Source: Mycolicibacterium tusciae (GTDB lineage: Bacteria; Actinomycetota; Actinomycetes; Mycobacteriales; Mycobacteriaceae). From it: a DNA stretch of 64,000 nucleotides. The position numbers were made by a program, and so were the translations under genes. The stretch spans positions 62,001 to 126,000 of the forward strand of contig NZ_MVIM01000011.1 of NCBI RefSeq assembly GCF_002086795.1. Direction: 5' to 3'. Shown piece after piece: positions 7,734 to 16,331 of the stretch (positions are counted from its first letter, which is position 1; every line of letters starts with the position of its first letter). A model generated the notes under the pieces. That model was not told the origin of the DNA and made no database searches. It saw only the letters and a list, made by a program, of their open reading frames with translations.

Positions 7734-8726
7734 TTACTGGTGGTGCTTGTAGGTTTCGTAGTCGGCGTCGGGTTCGCCCGTCGGCCGGAAATAATCGATG
7801 TTGTCGATGCCGAGACCCCACTCTTCGCGGGGTTTCCACACCGCTTCGACCCGCATGCCCATCCGCACGTCGGTCGCGTCGATCTCGGTGACCAGGTGCA
7901 GGAACGGGATGTCCGCGCCGTCGAGCAGCACGTACGCCGCGACATAGGGCGGCTTGATGCGCTGGCCTGCGAACGGGATGTTGATGATCGCAAACGTCGT
8001 CACCGTCCCCTTGTCAGGGAGTTCGATGAACTCGTCGAGCTGCTGGCCCGTCGCCGGGTCGGCCTCCCGCGCCGGGAAGTACACCTTCCCGTTTTTTCCG
8101 GTGCGGGCGCCGAGCAGCTTGCCCTCCTCGAGCGCACGCAGGAACGCACTCTCGGGAAGTGAAGCGGTGTGCTGGATTTCGATGGTCGTGGGAACGACGA
8201 GCATCGTCACCGGGTCCCTGTCATCGGTCACGTCGGGGACGTCCTCAGCCTCGTCACCCAGCTCGAAGTAGGCGATGTCGGTGATCGCTCCGACCGGTTC
8301 GTCAACCCAGTGCACGTGTACCCGGGCACCGGTGCTTATCGCGTCGGACGAGCCGGCGTCGACAGCATGGACCAGGGGGGTGTCGGCCCCGTCGAGCTTC
8401 ACCAGCGCCCAGGCGAACGGGCGGTCCAGGGGTTGGCCCTCGAGCGGCTGTAGCTGCCAGGTCCACGAAACGACGGTTCCGACGCTGCTCACCGGTACGA
8501 TTTCGGTCAATTCCTCATAGGTGACTGGGTCGTACTCGGCAGGCGGCACCAACACCCGACCGTCCGAACCGCGCACGCCCACGACGCGTCGCTCGCGCAG
8601 GGCGGTGAAGAATTGGGACAGGAGTGGTCCGACTGAACGGGTGTAGTCGAATGAAAGCCGCAACGGCGCTGAAAGTGGCGGCTCATGCGGATCGATCTGC
8701 ACCGGGCTGCTTTGGCTGGTGGTCAC
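7734..8726 (-). CDS. Tandem DUF35 (OB-fold) acyl-CoA-associated protein (Rv3521-like)
   Basis: This protein of about 330 residues contains two DUF35 OB-fold units. The first runs around residues 50-140 (VGVRGSDGRVLVPPAEYDP, then PFAWALVKLDGADTPLVHAV). The second runs around residues 200-310 (GARTGKNGKVYFPAREADP, then PYVAAYVLLDGADIPFLHLV). DUF35 proteins bind acyl-CoA and partner thiolase-like enzymes such as Ltp2. The usual zinc-ribbon cysteines are absent here. GTG at 8726 is the chosen start because upstream codons run into the KstR box at 8736-8749. It is the first gene of the leftward operon with ltp4 and ltp3. Confidence 0.87.
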   Translation of the reverse strand: MTTSQSSPVQIDPHEPPLSAPLRLSFDYTRSVGPLLSQFFTALRERRVVGVRGSDGRVLVPPAEYDPVTYEELTEIVPVSSVGTVVSWTWQLQPLEGQPLDRPFAWALVKLDGADTPLVHAVDAGSSDAISTGARVHVHWVDEPVGAITDIAYFELGDEAEDVPDVTDDRDPVTMLVVPTTIEIQHTASLPESAFLRALEEGKLLGARTGKNGKVYFPAREADPATGQQLDEFIELPDKGTVTTFAIINIPFAGQRIKPPYVAAYVLLDGADIPFLHLVTEIDATDVRMGMRVEAVWKPREEWGLGIDNIDYFRPTGEPDADYETYKHHQ

Positions 8727-8735
8727 GGCATCGAG

Positions 8736-8749
8736 TAGAACAGGTTCTA
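8736..8749. promoter_or_regulatory. KstR operator, divergent promoter of the ltp operon and the LLM gene
   Basis: TAGAACAGGTTCTA is a perfect inverted repeat fitting TnnAACnnGTTnnA. It lies 9 bases from the DUF35 start and 35 bases from the rightward LLM start, so one bound KstR dimer could repress both directions. Confidence 0.9.
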
Positions 8750-8784
8750 AGAATGGTTTCAACCATGGGTCGAGAGGCGGGCTA

Positions 8785-9816
8785 ATGAAGTTAGGACTGC
8801 AGCTGGGTTATTGGGGCGCGCAGCCGCCGGAGAACCAGGCCGAACTCGTGGCAGCGGCCGAGGAGGCCGGCTTCGACACCGTCTTCACCGCCGAGGCGTG
8901 GGGTTCGGACGCATACACACCGTTGGCCTGGTGGGGGCGTGAAACCACGAAGATGCGGCTGGGCACGTCGGTCATCCAGCTGTCGGCGCGGACGCCGACG
9001 GCGTGCGCGATGGCTGCGCTGACGCTCGACCACCTCTCCGGTGGCAGGCACATTCTCGGTCTCGGGGTGTCGGGGCCGCAGGTGGTCGAGGGTTGGTACG
9101 GCGCCAAGTTCCCCAAGCCGCTGGCCCGCACCCGCGAGTACATCGACATCCTGCGCCAGGTCTGGGCCCGCGAGGCGCCGGTGCACAGCGACGGCCCGCA
9201 CTACCCGCTGCCGTTGACCGGCGAGGGCACCACCGGTCTCGGCAAGAACCTGAAGCCGATCACCCACCCGCTGCGCGCCGACATCCCGGTGATGCTGGGC
9301 GCCGAGGGGCCGAAGAACGTCGCGCTGGCCGCCGAGATCTGTGACGGCTGGCTGCCGATCTTCTATTCGCCGCGGATCGCGGGCATGTACAACGAATGGC
9401 TCGACGAGGGCTTCGCGCGTCCCGGCGCGCGGCGCACCCGCGAGACCTTCGAGATCTGCGCGACCGCGCAGGTCGTCGTCACCGACGATCGCGCCGAGAT
9501 CATGGAGTTGATGAAGCCCCACCTGGCGCTCTACATGGGCGGGATGGGCGCCGAGGACACCAACTTCCACGCCGACGTCTATCGCCGCATGGGGTACGCC
9601 GAGGTGGTCGACGACGTCACCAAGCTGTTCCGTTCCGATCGCAAGGACGAGGCGGCGAAGATCATCCCGGACGAGCTCGTCGACGATTCGGCGATCGTGG
9701 GTGACCTCGCCTACGTGCAGGAACAGATCAAGGCGTGGGAGGCCGCCGGCGTGACGATGATGGTCGTCGGCGCGCGCTCGGTCGAGCAGATCAAGGATCT
9801 TGCCGCACAGGTCTGA
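8785..9816 (+). CDS. LLM-class F420-dependent oxidoreductase (Rv3520c-like)
   Basis: This 343-residue luciferase-like protein starts MKLGLQLGYWGAQPPENQAE, has ALTLDHLSGGRHILGLGVSG at the core and IPVMLGAEGPKNVALAAEIC at the barrel end. It belongs to the F420-binding LLM group, and its place matches Rv3520c between the ltp genes and cyp142. The expected activity is hydride transfer to or from a steroid-CoA or side-chain intermediate, but the substrate is not known. ATG at 8785 is chosen because any earlier start would run through the KstR box. Confidence 0.88.
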   Translation: MKLGLQLGYWGAQPPENQAELVAAAEEAGFDTVFTAEAWGSDAYTPLAWWGRETTKMRLGTSVIQLSARTPTACAMAALTLDHLSGGRHILGLGVSGPQVVEGWYGAKFPKPLARTREYIDILRQVWAREAPVHSDGPHYPLPLTGEGTTGLGKNLKPITHPLRADIPVMLGAEGPKNVALAAEICDGWLPIFYSPRIAGMYNEWLDEGFARPGARRTRETFEICATAQVVVTDDRAEIMELMKPHLALYMGGMGAEDTNFHADVYRRMGYAEVVDDVTKLFRSDRKDEAAKIIPDELVDDSAIVGDLAYVQEQIKAWEAAGVTMMVVGARSVEQIKDLAAQV

Positions 9817-9847
9817 AACTCGGGTAGACACTTCCTTGCTAGTTGTC

Positions 9848-9861
9848 TAGTCCGCGTTCTA
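9848..9861. promoter_or_regulatory. Degenerate KstR-like site
   Basis: TAGTCCGCGTTCTA keeps the right half (GTTCTA) and the outer bases of the KstR palindrome, but TCC replaces AAC in the left half. It lies 11 bases before the acetoacetate-decarboxylase-like gene and may be a weak or decayed operator. Confidence 0.4.
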
Positions 9862-9871
9862 GATTGACCCG

Positions 9872-10591
9872 ATGACTGCCTCGCAGCACACCATCGCCGG
9901 CACGGTGCTGACCATGCCGGTAGAGGTCCGCAAAGCCACCCAACACATGGCGATGTTCTCCGTGGACGCCGACGCCGCTCAGGCGATGATCGACTACAGC
10001 GGATTCCAGGTCTGCCGCTACCGACCGAACCGCGCGGTCGCGGTCCTGATGCTGATGCGCTACATCGACACCGATCTCGGCGAGTACTACGAGTACGGCA
10101 CCAACGTGATGGTGAATCCGCCCGGATCTGAGGCCAAGGGACTGCGCGCCCTGCAGTCGGCGGGGGCGTTCGTCCACCACCTGCCCGTCGACCAACCGTT
10201 CACCCTCGAGGCCGGGTGCAAGATATGGGGCTACCCGAAGGTGATGGCCGACTTCACGATTCGCGACGGCCACACATATTCGTTCGACGTGACGATCGAC
10301 GGCCAATTCGCCGTCGGCATGGACTTCAAGCCCGGCCTACCGATGCCGTCGGCTTTCACGTCCAAGCCGCAGGAGCAGCCCACTTACTCATACCGGGACG
10401 GCGTTCGCCGCCGGACCCTCGGAACGATGACGATGACCGACGCGCGCTACCGGCCCGGCGGTGCGACCGTGCGTCTCGGCGAACATCCATACGCCAAAGA
10501 ACTCGCCTCGCTAGGCTTCCCGAAACGCGCGATGGTCTCCGGTTCGGCAGGCAACGTGGCGATGTCGTTCGCAGACGCGCAGGAGGTTTGA
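9872..10591 (+). CDS. Acetoacetate decarboxylase-like family protein (Rv3519-like)
   Basis: This 239-residue protein shows the ADC-like pattern: NRAVAVLMLMRYIDTDLGEY, EYGTNVMVNPPG, HHLPVDQPFTLEAGCKIWGYPK, then AVGMDFKPGLPMP. The KIWGYPK lysine is near the position of the Schiff-base Lys in true decarboxylases, but activity cannot be assumed. It starts 55 bases after the LLM gene and is followed one base later by cyp142, so the three probably share a transcript. The order LLM-ADC-cyp142 is that of Rv3520c-Rv3518c. A role in side-chain or propionyl/acetoacetyl unit handling is inference. Confidence 0.82.
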   Translation: MTASQHTIAGTVLTMPVEVRKATQHMAMFSVDADAAQAMIDYSGFQVCRYRPNRAVAVLMLMRYIDTDLGEYYEYGTNVMVNPPGSEAKGLRALQSAGAFVHHLPVDQPFTLEAGCKIWGYPKVMADFTIRDGHTYSFDVTIDGQFAVGMDFKPGLPMPSAFTSKPQEQPTYSYRDGVRRRTLGTMTMTDARYRPGGATVRLGEHPYAKELASLGFPKRAMVSGSAGNVAMSFADAQEV

Positions 10592-10592
10592 C

Positions 10593-11807
10593 ATGGTTGC
10601 GCCCACCAAGGCGACGAAGCCGGACGTGGATCTTGCCGACGGCGGATTCTATGCCGACCGCCCGTCGTCCCGCGACGCCTACAAGTGGATGCGCGCGAAC
10701 GAACCGGTGTTTCGGGACCGCAACGGTTTGGCCGCGGCGACGACATACGAGGCCGTGATCGACGCGGAGCGCAATCCCGAGTTGTTCTCGAACGCGGGCG
10801 GCATCCGCCCCGATCAACCTGCGCTGCCGATGATGATCGACATGGACGATCCGGAACATCTGTTGCGCCGCAAGCTCGTCAACGCCGGCTTCACCCGGAA
10901 GCGGTTGAAGGTTCAAGGCGATTCAATCAGCTCGCTGTGTGATTACCTCATTGACCGGGTGTGCGAGCGGGGTGAGTGCGATTTCGTCGCAGACATCGCC
11001 GCACCGCTGCCGATGGCGGTGATCGGCGACATGCTCGGTGTGCTGCCCGACGAGCGAGAGCTGTTCCTCAAGTGGTCTGACGACATGATGGAAGGTCTGA
11101 GTTCCACTGTGTCCGAGGCTGATATGCAGGTCACCTTGGATGCCTTCATGGCATACAACGAGTACACCATGGACAAGATCGAACAGCGTCGAGCGGAACC
11201 GACCGAAGACCTGATCAGCGTTCTGGTGCACGCGGAGGTCGACGGTCAGCGGCTGTCCAACGACGACATCCTGCAGGAGACCCTGCTGATCCTCGTGGGC
11301 GGCGACGAGACCACACGCCACACGATCTCCGGTGGAATCGAACAGCTCATCCGCCACCCCGAGCAGTGGGAGCGTTTGCAGAACAACCCCGACAGGATCC
11401 CCCTCGCGATCGAGGAGATGCTGCGCTGGACCTCACCGCTGAAGAACATGGCGCGCACGATCACCGCCGACACCGAGTTTCACGGAGCACAGCTGAGCAA
11501 GGGCGAGAAGATGCTGCTGATGTTCGAGTCGGCGAACTTCGACGAAGCCGTCTTCGGTGATCCCGAAAACTTCAACATCCAGCGAGATCCGAACAGCCAC
11601 TTGGCATTCGGCTTCGGAACGCACTTCTGCCTGGGTAACCAGCTGGCCCGGATCGAACTCATCAACATGATCGGCGCGGTCCTGAAGCGGCTGCCCGACC
11701 TGCAGCTGGCCGACAGCTCCGCGACGCTGCCGTTGCGGCCGGCCAACTTCGTCAGCGGCCTGGAGTCGATGCCGGTGACGTTCACCCCGACCCAACCTGT
11801 GGGCTGA
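10593..11807 (+). CDS. cyp142: Cytochrome P450 CYP142, sterol terminal oxidase
   Basis: This 404-residue P450 has the I-helix oxygen-binding motif GGDETT (236-241), ExxR at E275/R278 (EEMLR) and the haem loop FGFGTHFCLGNQLAR with the thiolate C346. CYP142 oxidises the terminal methyl of cholesterol or cholestenone to the C26/C27 acid, in parallel with CYP125. AGGAGG sits just upstream, within the end of the preceding gene, and ATG at 10593 follows its stop by one base. Electrons probably come from a small ferredoxin such as the FdxD encoded at 26.7 kb. It faces echA19 across a shared hairpin. Confidence 0.94.
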   Translation: MVAPTKATKPDVDLADGGFYADRPSSRDAYKWMRANEPVFRDRNGLAAATTYEAVIDAERNPELFSNAGGIRPDQPALPMMIDMDDPEHLLRRKLVNAGFTRKRLKVQGDSISSLCDYLIDRVCERGECDFVADIAAPLPMAVIGDMLGVLPDERELFLKWSDDMMEGLSSTVSEADMQVTLDAFMAYNEYTMDKIEQRRAEPTEDLISVLVHAEVDGQRLSNDDILQETLLILVGGDETTRHTISGGIEQLIRHPEQWERLQNNPDRIPLAIEEMLRWTSPLKNMARTITADTEFHGAQLSKGEKMLLMFESANFDEAVFGDPENFNIQRDPNSHLAFGFGTHFCLGNQLARIELINMIGAVLKRLPDLQLADSSATLPLRPANFVSGLESMPVTFTPTQPVG

Positions 11808-11808
11808 G

Positions 11809-11867
11809 GTAGCGATTCGGGTGCGCCTACGATCGCTCAGCGACTGTTTGCGCACCGAAATCACTAC
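11809..11867. terminator. Bidirectional terminator hairpin between cyp142 and echA19
   Basis: The arms 11809-11826 and 11850-11867 form a stem of about 18 bases with three mismatches, anchored by GGTGCGC/GCGCACC. It starts 2 bases after the cyp142 stop and covers the echA19 stop, so it can end both convergent transcripts. There is no T-run, which is usual in mycobacteria. Confidence 0.65.
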
Positions 11868-12673
11868 TTCATCTGGAAGTTGGGCGCGCGCTTCTCCTTG
11901 AAGGCACGCGGGCCTTCCTTGGCGTCGTCGGACAGGAACACCGGGATGCCGTTGGCGGTGTCGGGTTTGAACGCGTCGAGCTCGTGCATGCCCTCGGCCT
12001 CGCGGATGGTCTTGAGGATCGCCTGCACGGCCAGCGGGCCGTTGTTGTTGATCACCTCGGCGATCTCCAGCGCCTTCTCCAGCGCGGTGCCGTCGGGCAC
12101 GACGTAGCCGATCAGGCCGTAGGACAGCGCCTCGGCGGCGGTGATGTGCCTACCGGTCAGCAGAAGGTCGCACGCGATCGTGTACGGGATCTGGCGCGGC
12201 AGCCGCACCGCCGAGCCGCCCATCGGATACAGGCTCCACTTGGCCTCCGAGATGCCGAACTTCGCGCTCTCACCCGCGACGCGGATGTCGGTGCCCTGCA
12301 GGATCTCGGTGCCACCCGCGATGGCCGGGCCCTCGACGGCAGCGATCAGCGGCTTGGTGAGCCTACGACCCTTCAGCAGGGCCTCGATCTTCGTCGGATC
12401 GAACGCCCCGCTCTTGAACGAGTCGCCGGGAGGCGCCTTGGTTGCCGTCTTCAGGTCCATGCCTGCGCAGAAGTAGCCGCCTGCGCCGGTGAGGATGCAG
12501 GTCCGGATCTCGGGATCCTCGTCGACGCGGTTCCAGGCGTCGACCATGATCGACATCATTTCGGTGGACAGCGCGTTGCGCGCCTCCGGTCGGTTCAGCG
12601 TCAGGATCAAGGTGTGTCCGCGCTGCTCAATGAGGGCGTCGGGGCCTTTTTCCGGTTTTCCTTCGTCGCTCAC
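11864..12673 (-). CDS. echA19: Enoyl-CoA hydratase EchA19
   Basis: This 269-residue crotonase has the CoA/oxyanion region [20 protein letters not shown] and the second oxyanion loop [20 protein letters not shown]. The Glu of GGTEIL is at the usual active-site position. EchA19 hydrates sterol side-chain enoyl-CoA thioesters in M. tuberculosis (Rv3516), and the length is similar. The start is GTG at 12673. It is divergent from fadD19 across the KstR box at 12720, so both should be induced by sterols. Confidence 0.9.
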   Translation of the reverse strand: MSDEGKPEKGPDALIEQRGHTLILTLNRPEARNALSTEMMSIMVDAWNRVDEDPEIRTCILTGAGGYFCAGMDLKTATKAPPGDSFKSGAFDPTKIEALLKGRRLTKPLIAAVEGPAIAGGTEILQGTDIRVAGESAKFGISEAKWSLYPMGGSAVRLPRQIPYTIACDLLLTGRHITAAEALSYGLIGYVVPDGTALEKALEIAEVINNNGPLAVQAILKTIREAEGMHELDAFKPDTANGIPVFLSDDAKEGPRAFKEKRAPNFQMK

Positions 12674-12719
12674 GAACTAGTCCGCCTTCCAGCGTCGATG
12701 CCACAGACTTGTCTGGAAA

Positions 12720-12733
12720 TGTAACACGTTCTA
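12720..12733. promoter_or_regulatory. KstR operator, echA19-fadD19 divergent promoter
   Basis: TGTAACACGTTCTA fits TnnAACnnGTTnnA. It ends 11 bases before the fadD19 GTG and lies 46 bases from the echA19 start. The short distance to fadD19 suggests a very short or leaderless fadD19 transcript. Confidence 0.88.
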
Positions 12734-12744
12734 GTTTATGTGCT

Positions 12745-14397
12745 GTGGCCCTGAACATTGCCGATCTTGCCGAGCACGCCATCGACGCCGTGCCAGACCG
12801 TGTCGCCCTCATTTCCGGTGACGTACAGCTGACCTACGCCGAATTGGAGGAGAAGGCCAACCGTCTGGCCCACTACCTCCTGGACCAAGGCGTGAAGAAG
12901 GACGACAAGGTCGGGCTGTACTGCCGCAATCGCATCGAGATCGTCATCGCGATGCTGGGCATCGTCAAGGCGGGCGCGATTCTGGTCAACGTCAACTTCC
13001 GCTACGTCGAGGGCGAGCTGAAGTACCTGTTCGACAACTCGGACATGGTCGCGCTGGTGCACGAGCGCCGCTACGCCGACCGCGTCGCCAACGTGCTGCC
13101 CGAGACACCCGCCGTGAAGACCATCCTTTCGGTCGAGGACGGCAGCGACGACGACTACCAGCGTTACGGCGGTGTCGAGTTCTACTCGGCGCTGGAGCAG
13201 GGTTCGCCCGAGCGCGACTTCGGTGAGCGCAGCGCCGACGACATCTACCTGCTCTACACCGGCGGCACCACCGGCTTCCCCAAGGGCGTGATGTGGCGCC
13301 ACGAGGACATCTACCGGGTGCTGTTCGGCGGCACCGACTTTGCGACGGGTGAGTTCGTCTCCGGCGAGTACGACCTGGCCAAGGCTGCCGCGGAGAACCC
13401 GCCGATGATCCGCTACCCGATCCCGCCGATGATCCACGGCGCCACCCAGTCGGCCACCTGGATGTCGATCTTCTCGGGCCAAACCACAGTGCTCGCACCG
13501 GAGTTCGACGCCGACGAGGTTTGGGAGACCATCGAGAAGCACAAGGTGAACCTGCTGTTCTTCACCGGCGACGCGATGGCGCGCCCGCTGCTGGACGCGT
13601 TGACCAAACTGCACGACGAGGGCCGCGAGCCCGACCTGTCGTCGCTGTTCCTGCTCGCCAGCACGGCCGCGCTGTTCTCGACGAGCATCAAGGAGAAGTT
13701 CCTCGAGCTGCTCCCCAACCGGGTGATCACCGACTCGATCGGTTCCTCGGAAACCGGCTTCGGCGGCACCAGCATCGTGGCGAAGGGCCAGTCGCACACC
13801 GGCGGACCGCGCGTGACGATCGACCATCGCACCGTCGTTCTCGACGAGGACGGCAACGAGGTCAAGCCCGGGTCCGGGGTGCGCGGAATGATCGCCAAGA
13901 AGGGCAACATCCCGGTCGGTTACTACAAGGACGAGAAGAAGACCGCCGAGACGTTCAAGACGTTCAACGGTGTGCGCTATGCGATTCCGGGTGACTACGC
14001 CGAGGTCGACGCGGACGGGTCCGTGACGATGCTCGGCCGCGGTTCGCAGTCCATCAACAGCGGCGGCGAGAAGATCTACCCCGAAGAGGTCGAGGCCGCA
14101 CTCAAGGGCCACCCCGACGTCTTCGACGCGTTGGTGGTCGGCGTGCCCGACGAGCGGTACGGCAACTGCGTGGCCGCCGTCATCCACCGCCGCGAAGGCA
14201 CCAACCCGACGCTGGCCGAACTCGACACCTTCGTCCGGAATGAGATCGCGGGTTACAAAGTGCCACGCAAGGTTTGGTGGGTCGACGAGATCCACCGCAC
14301 GCCCGCCGGCAAGCCCGACTACCGGTGGGCCAAGGACACCACCGAGGAGCGGCCCGCCGACGACGCACACGCCAAGCATGCGGGCAGCACATCCTGA
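12745..14397 (+). CDS. fadD19: Steroid side-chain acyl-CoA ligase FadD19
   Basis: This AMP-forming ligase of about 550 residues has the P-loop YTGGTTGFPKGVMWRHED, the A5-type motif ITDSIGSSETGFGG, and the C-terminal hinge MLGRGSQSINSGGEKIYPEE ending in the catalytic-Lys region RTPAGKPDYRW. FadD19 activates C26/C27 sterol acids, and in Rhodococcus it is needed for C24-branched side chains. GTG at 12745 (VALNIADLAE) is chosen because the KstR box lies immediately upstream. No ribosome-binding site is evident in the 11 bases between, which fits leaderless translation. It overlaps the next gene by one base (TGATG). Confidence 0.93.
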   Translation: MALNIADLAEHAIDAVPDRVALISGDVQLTYAELEEKANRLAHYLLDQGVKKDDKVGLYCRNRIEIVIAMLGIVKAGAILVNVNFRYVEGELKYLFDNSDMVALVHERRYADRVANVLPETPAVKTILSVEDGSDDDYQRYGGVEFYSALEQGSPERDFGERSADDIYLLYTGGTTGFPKGVMWRHEDIYRVLFGGTDFATGEFVSGEYDLAKAAAENPPMIRYPIPPMIHGATQSATWMSIFSGQTTVLAPEFDADEVWETIEKHKVNLLFFTGDAMARPLLDALTKLHDEGREPDLSSLFLLASTAALFSTSIKEKFLELLPNRVITDSIGSSETGFGGTSIVAKGQSHTGGPRVTIDHRTVVLDEDGNEVKPGSGVRGMIAKKGNIPVGYYKDEKKTAETFKTFNGVRYAIPGDYAEVDADGSVTMLGRGSQSINSGGEKIYPEEVEAALKGHPDVFDALVVGVPDERYGNCVAAVIHRREGTNPTLAELDTFVRNEIAGYKVPRKVWWVDEIHRTPAGKPDYRWAKDTTEERPADDAHAKHAGSTS

Positions 14398-15518
14398 TGC
14401 GTACCGAGCTGTGTGACCGTTTCGGCATCGACTATCCGATATTCGTCTTCACGCCGTCGGAGAAGGTCGCCGCCGCGGTCAGCAAGGCCGGCGGTCTCGG
14501 TGTGCTCGGCTGCGTGCGGTTCAACGACGCCGACGATCTCGAGAACGTGCTGCGCTGGATGGACGAGAACACCGACGGTAAGCCGTACGGTGTCGACATC
14601 GTGATGCCGGCCAAAGTGCCGCAGGAGGGCACGGCCGCCGATATCGGCAAGCTCATCCCGCAGAGCCACCGTGACTTCATCGACAAGACCCTCGCCGATC
14701 TCGGCGTTCCGCCGTTGCCCGAGGACGAGGAGCGCAGCTCGGGTGTGCTGGGCTGGCTGCATTCGGTGGCCCGCTCGCACGTCGAGGTGGCGCTCAAGCA
14801 TCCGATCAAGTTGATCGCCAACGCCCTTGGCTCACCGCCGAAGGACGTGATCGATCAGGTGCACGCGGCGGGGGTGCCAGTGGCGGCCCTGGCCGGTAGC
14901 GCCAAGCACGCGCAGCGTCATGCCGAGAATGGGGTCGACATCGTCGTGGCGCAGGGCCACGAAGCTGGTGGACACACCGGCGAGATCGGTTCGATGGTGC
15001 TGTGGCCGGAAATCGTTGATGCGCTCGACGGTACGACCCCGGTGCTGGCGGCAGGCGGTATCGGCACCGGGCGGCAGGTCGCCGCGGCTCTCGCGCTGGG
15101 CGCCCAGGGGGTGTGGATGGGCTCGGCGTTCCTGACGTCGGCCGAGTACGACCTGGGCCACCGCAAGCCGTCCGGTGTGTCGACGATCCAGGAGGCCCTG
15201 CTGCGGGCCAACTCGAGCGATACCGTGCGCCGCCGTATCTACACCGGTAAGCCCGCGCGCCTGCTGAAGTCGCGCTGGACCGACGCCTGGGATGCGCCCG
15301 ACGCGCCCGAGCCGCTGCCGATGCCGCTGCAGAACATCCTCGTCAGCGAGGCCCATCAGCGGATGAACGAATCGGACAATCCCGACATCGTCGCGATGCC
15401 CGTCGGCCAGATCGTCGGACGGATGAACGAGATCCGGCCGGTCGCCGACATCATCGCCGAGTTGGTCTCCGGTTTCGACGAGGCCTCGAAGCGACTCGAC
15501 GTCATTCGCGAGGGCTAG
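14397..15518 (+). CDS. Nitronate monooxygenase / 2-nitropropane dioxygenase family flavoprotein
   Basis: This 373-residue FMN-dependent TIM-barrel protein shows SKAGGLGVLGCVRF, GVDIVVAQGHEAGGHTGEIG and PVLAAGGIGTGRQVAAALAL, the phosphate-binding and catalytic-His region of the NMO family. In sterol catabolism a related protein (IpdC) acts in late ring degradation. This one is coupled to fadD19 by a one-base stop/start overlap, so a redox step on an acyl-CoA is plausible. In M. tuberculosis I do not recall an NMO gene beside fadD19, so the pairing may be specific to environmental mycobacteria. Confidence 0.88.
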   Translation: MRTELCDRFGIDYPIFVFTPSEKVAAAVSKAGGLGVLGCVRFNDADDLENVLRWMDENTDGKPYGVDIVMPAKVPQEGTAADIGKLIPQSHRDFIDKTLADLGVPPLPEDEERSSGVLGWLHSVARSHVEVALKHPIKLIANALGSPPKDVIDQVHAAGVPVAALAGSAKHAQRHAENGVDIVVAQGHEAGGHTGEIGSMVLWPEIVDALDGTTPVLAAGGIGTGRQVAAALALGAQGVWMGSAFLTSAEYDLGHRKPSGVSTIQEALLRANSSDTVRRRIYTGKPARLLKSRWTDAWDAPDAPEPLPMPLQNILVSEAHQRMNESDNPDIVAMPVGQIVGRMNEIRPVADIIAELVSGFDEASKRLDVIREG

Positions 15519-15566
15519 CGGCGCACTCGACATTCTTCGTATGATCGGCCCACCGCAGGGGGGGTT

Positions 15567-16268
15567 ATGGCGACATTCGCGTTGGTCCACGGTGCGTGGC
15601 ACGGGGCATGGTGTTGGGAGAGGCTGACTCCCGAGCTCGAGAAACTGGGTCATCGCGTGATCACGATGGACCTCCCCATCGACGACAGCTCGGCCACGTT
15701 TGACGACTACGCCGACATCGTCTGTCGCGCAGTCGACCACTGCTCCGGTGAGGATTTGGTCCTTGTCGGGCATTCACTCGCGGGGCTGACCGTTCCGCTC
15801 GTCGCGGCACGTCGGCCGCTACGCCGGGTCGTATACCTGTGTGCCCTTCTGCCCAAGCTCGGAGTGCCTCTGACGCAACAGATGGCCGAGGACACGGTGA
15901 TGCTCAACCCGGACTATGCGAAAGGCCTCGGCGACAAGGACTCCGAGGGAAGACGTGCCTGGGTCGACGAAGTAATAGCGCGTAGGCATCTCTTCGATGA
16001 TTGTGACGAGGCCGTCGCATCTGCCGCCGTCGCCCGCCTCTGTCCGCAGGCGACGAATCCTTATCGGATTCCCTGCTCGCTGTCGGAGATGCCTACTGTC
16101 GACTCCACGTATGTGCTGTGCACCGAGGACCGCATCGTCAACCCAGTTTGGTCGCGTCGGATTGCGCGCGAGCGGATGCGCGCGGAGCTGATCGAGTTGC
16201 CCGGCAGCCATTCGCCGTTTCTTTCTCGACCGCGTGACCTGGCTGCGGTACTGGACGGCGTCGGATAA
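15567..16268 (+). CDS. Alpha/beta-hydrolase (esterase)
   Basis: This 233-residue hydrolase has the oxyanion motif VHGAWHGAWCWERL, the nucleophile elbow VGHSLAG (Ser near residue 73), a candidate Asp in CTEDRIV and the His in GSHSPF. It resembles small cytoplasmic esterases of the salicylate-esterase/hydroxynitrile-lyase type. ATG follows a strong GGGGGGG ribosome-binding stretch. It starts 48 bases after the NMO gene and could belong to the fadD19 transcript. A hairpin follows the stop. The natural ester is unknown. Confidence 0.85.
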   Translation: MATFALVHGAWHGAWCWERLTPELEKLGHRVITMDLPIDDSSATFDDYADIVCRAVDHCSGEDLVLVGHSLAGLTVPLVAARRPLRRVVYLCALLPKLGVPLTQQMAEDTVMLNPDYAKGLGDKDSEGRRAWVDEVIARRHLFDDCDEAVASAAVARLCPQATNPYRIPCSLSEMPTVDSTYVLCTEDRIVNPVWSRRIARERMRAELIELPGSHSPFLSRPRDLAAVLDGVG

Positions 16269-16273
16269 GCCGA

Positions 16274-16306
16274 ACGCCGCCAAAGTCCTTTGGACACTGG
16301 CGGCGT
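16274..16306. terminator. Bidirectional terminator hairpin
   Basis: The perfect 9-base arms ACGCCGCCA (16274-16282) and TGGCGGCGT (16298-16306) enclose an inner stem GTCC/GGAC. It lies 5 bases after the hydrolase stop and 25 bases before the convergent lipoprotein stop, ideal for ending both transcripts. Confidence 0.75.
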
Positions 16307-16331
16307 GGCTTCAAGCGATGCGTCTGCTTTG

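Noticed and set aside
12736-14379. 547-codon open frame on the minus strand opposite fadD19
   Set aside because: It is the antisense shadow of a GC-rich ligase gene. The translation is His/Val/Gly-rich without domains, whereas the plus strand has the full set of AMP-ligase motifs.
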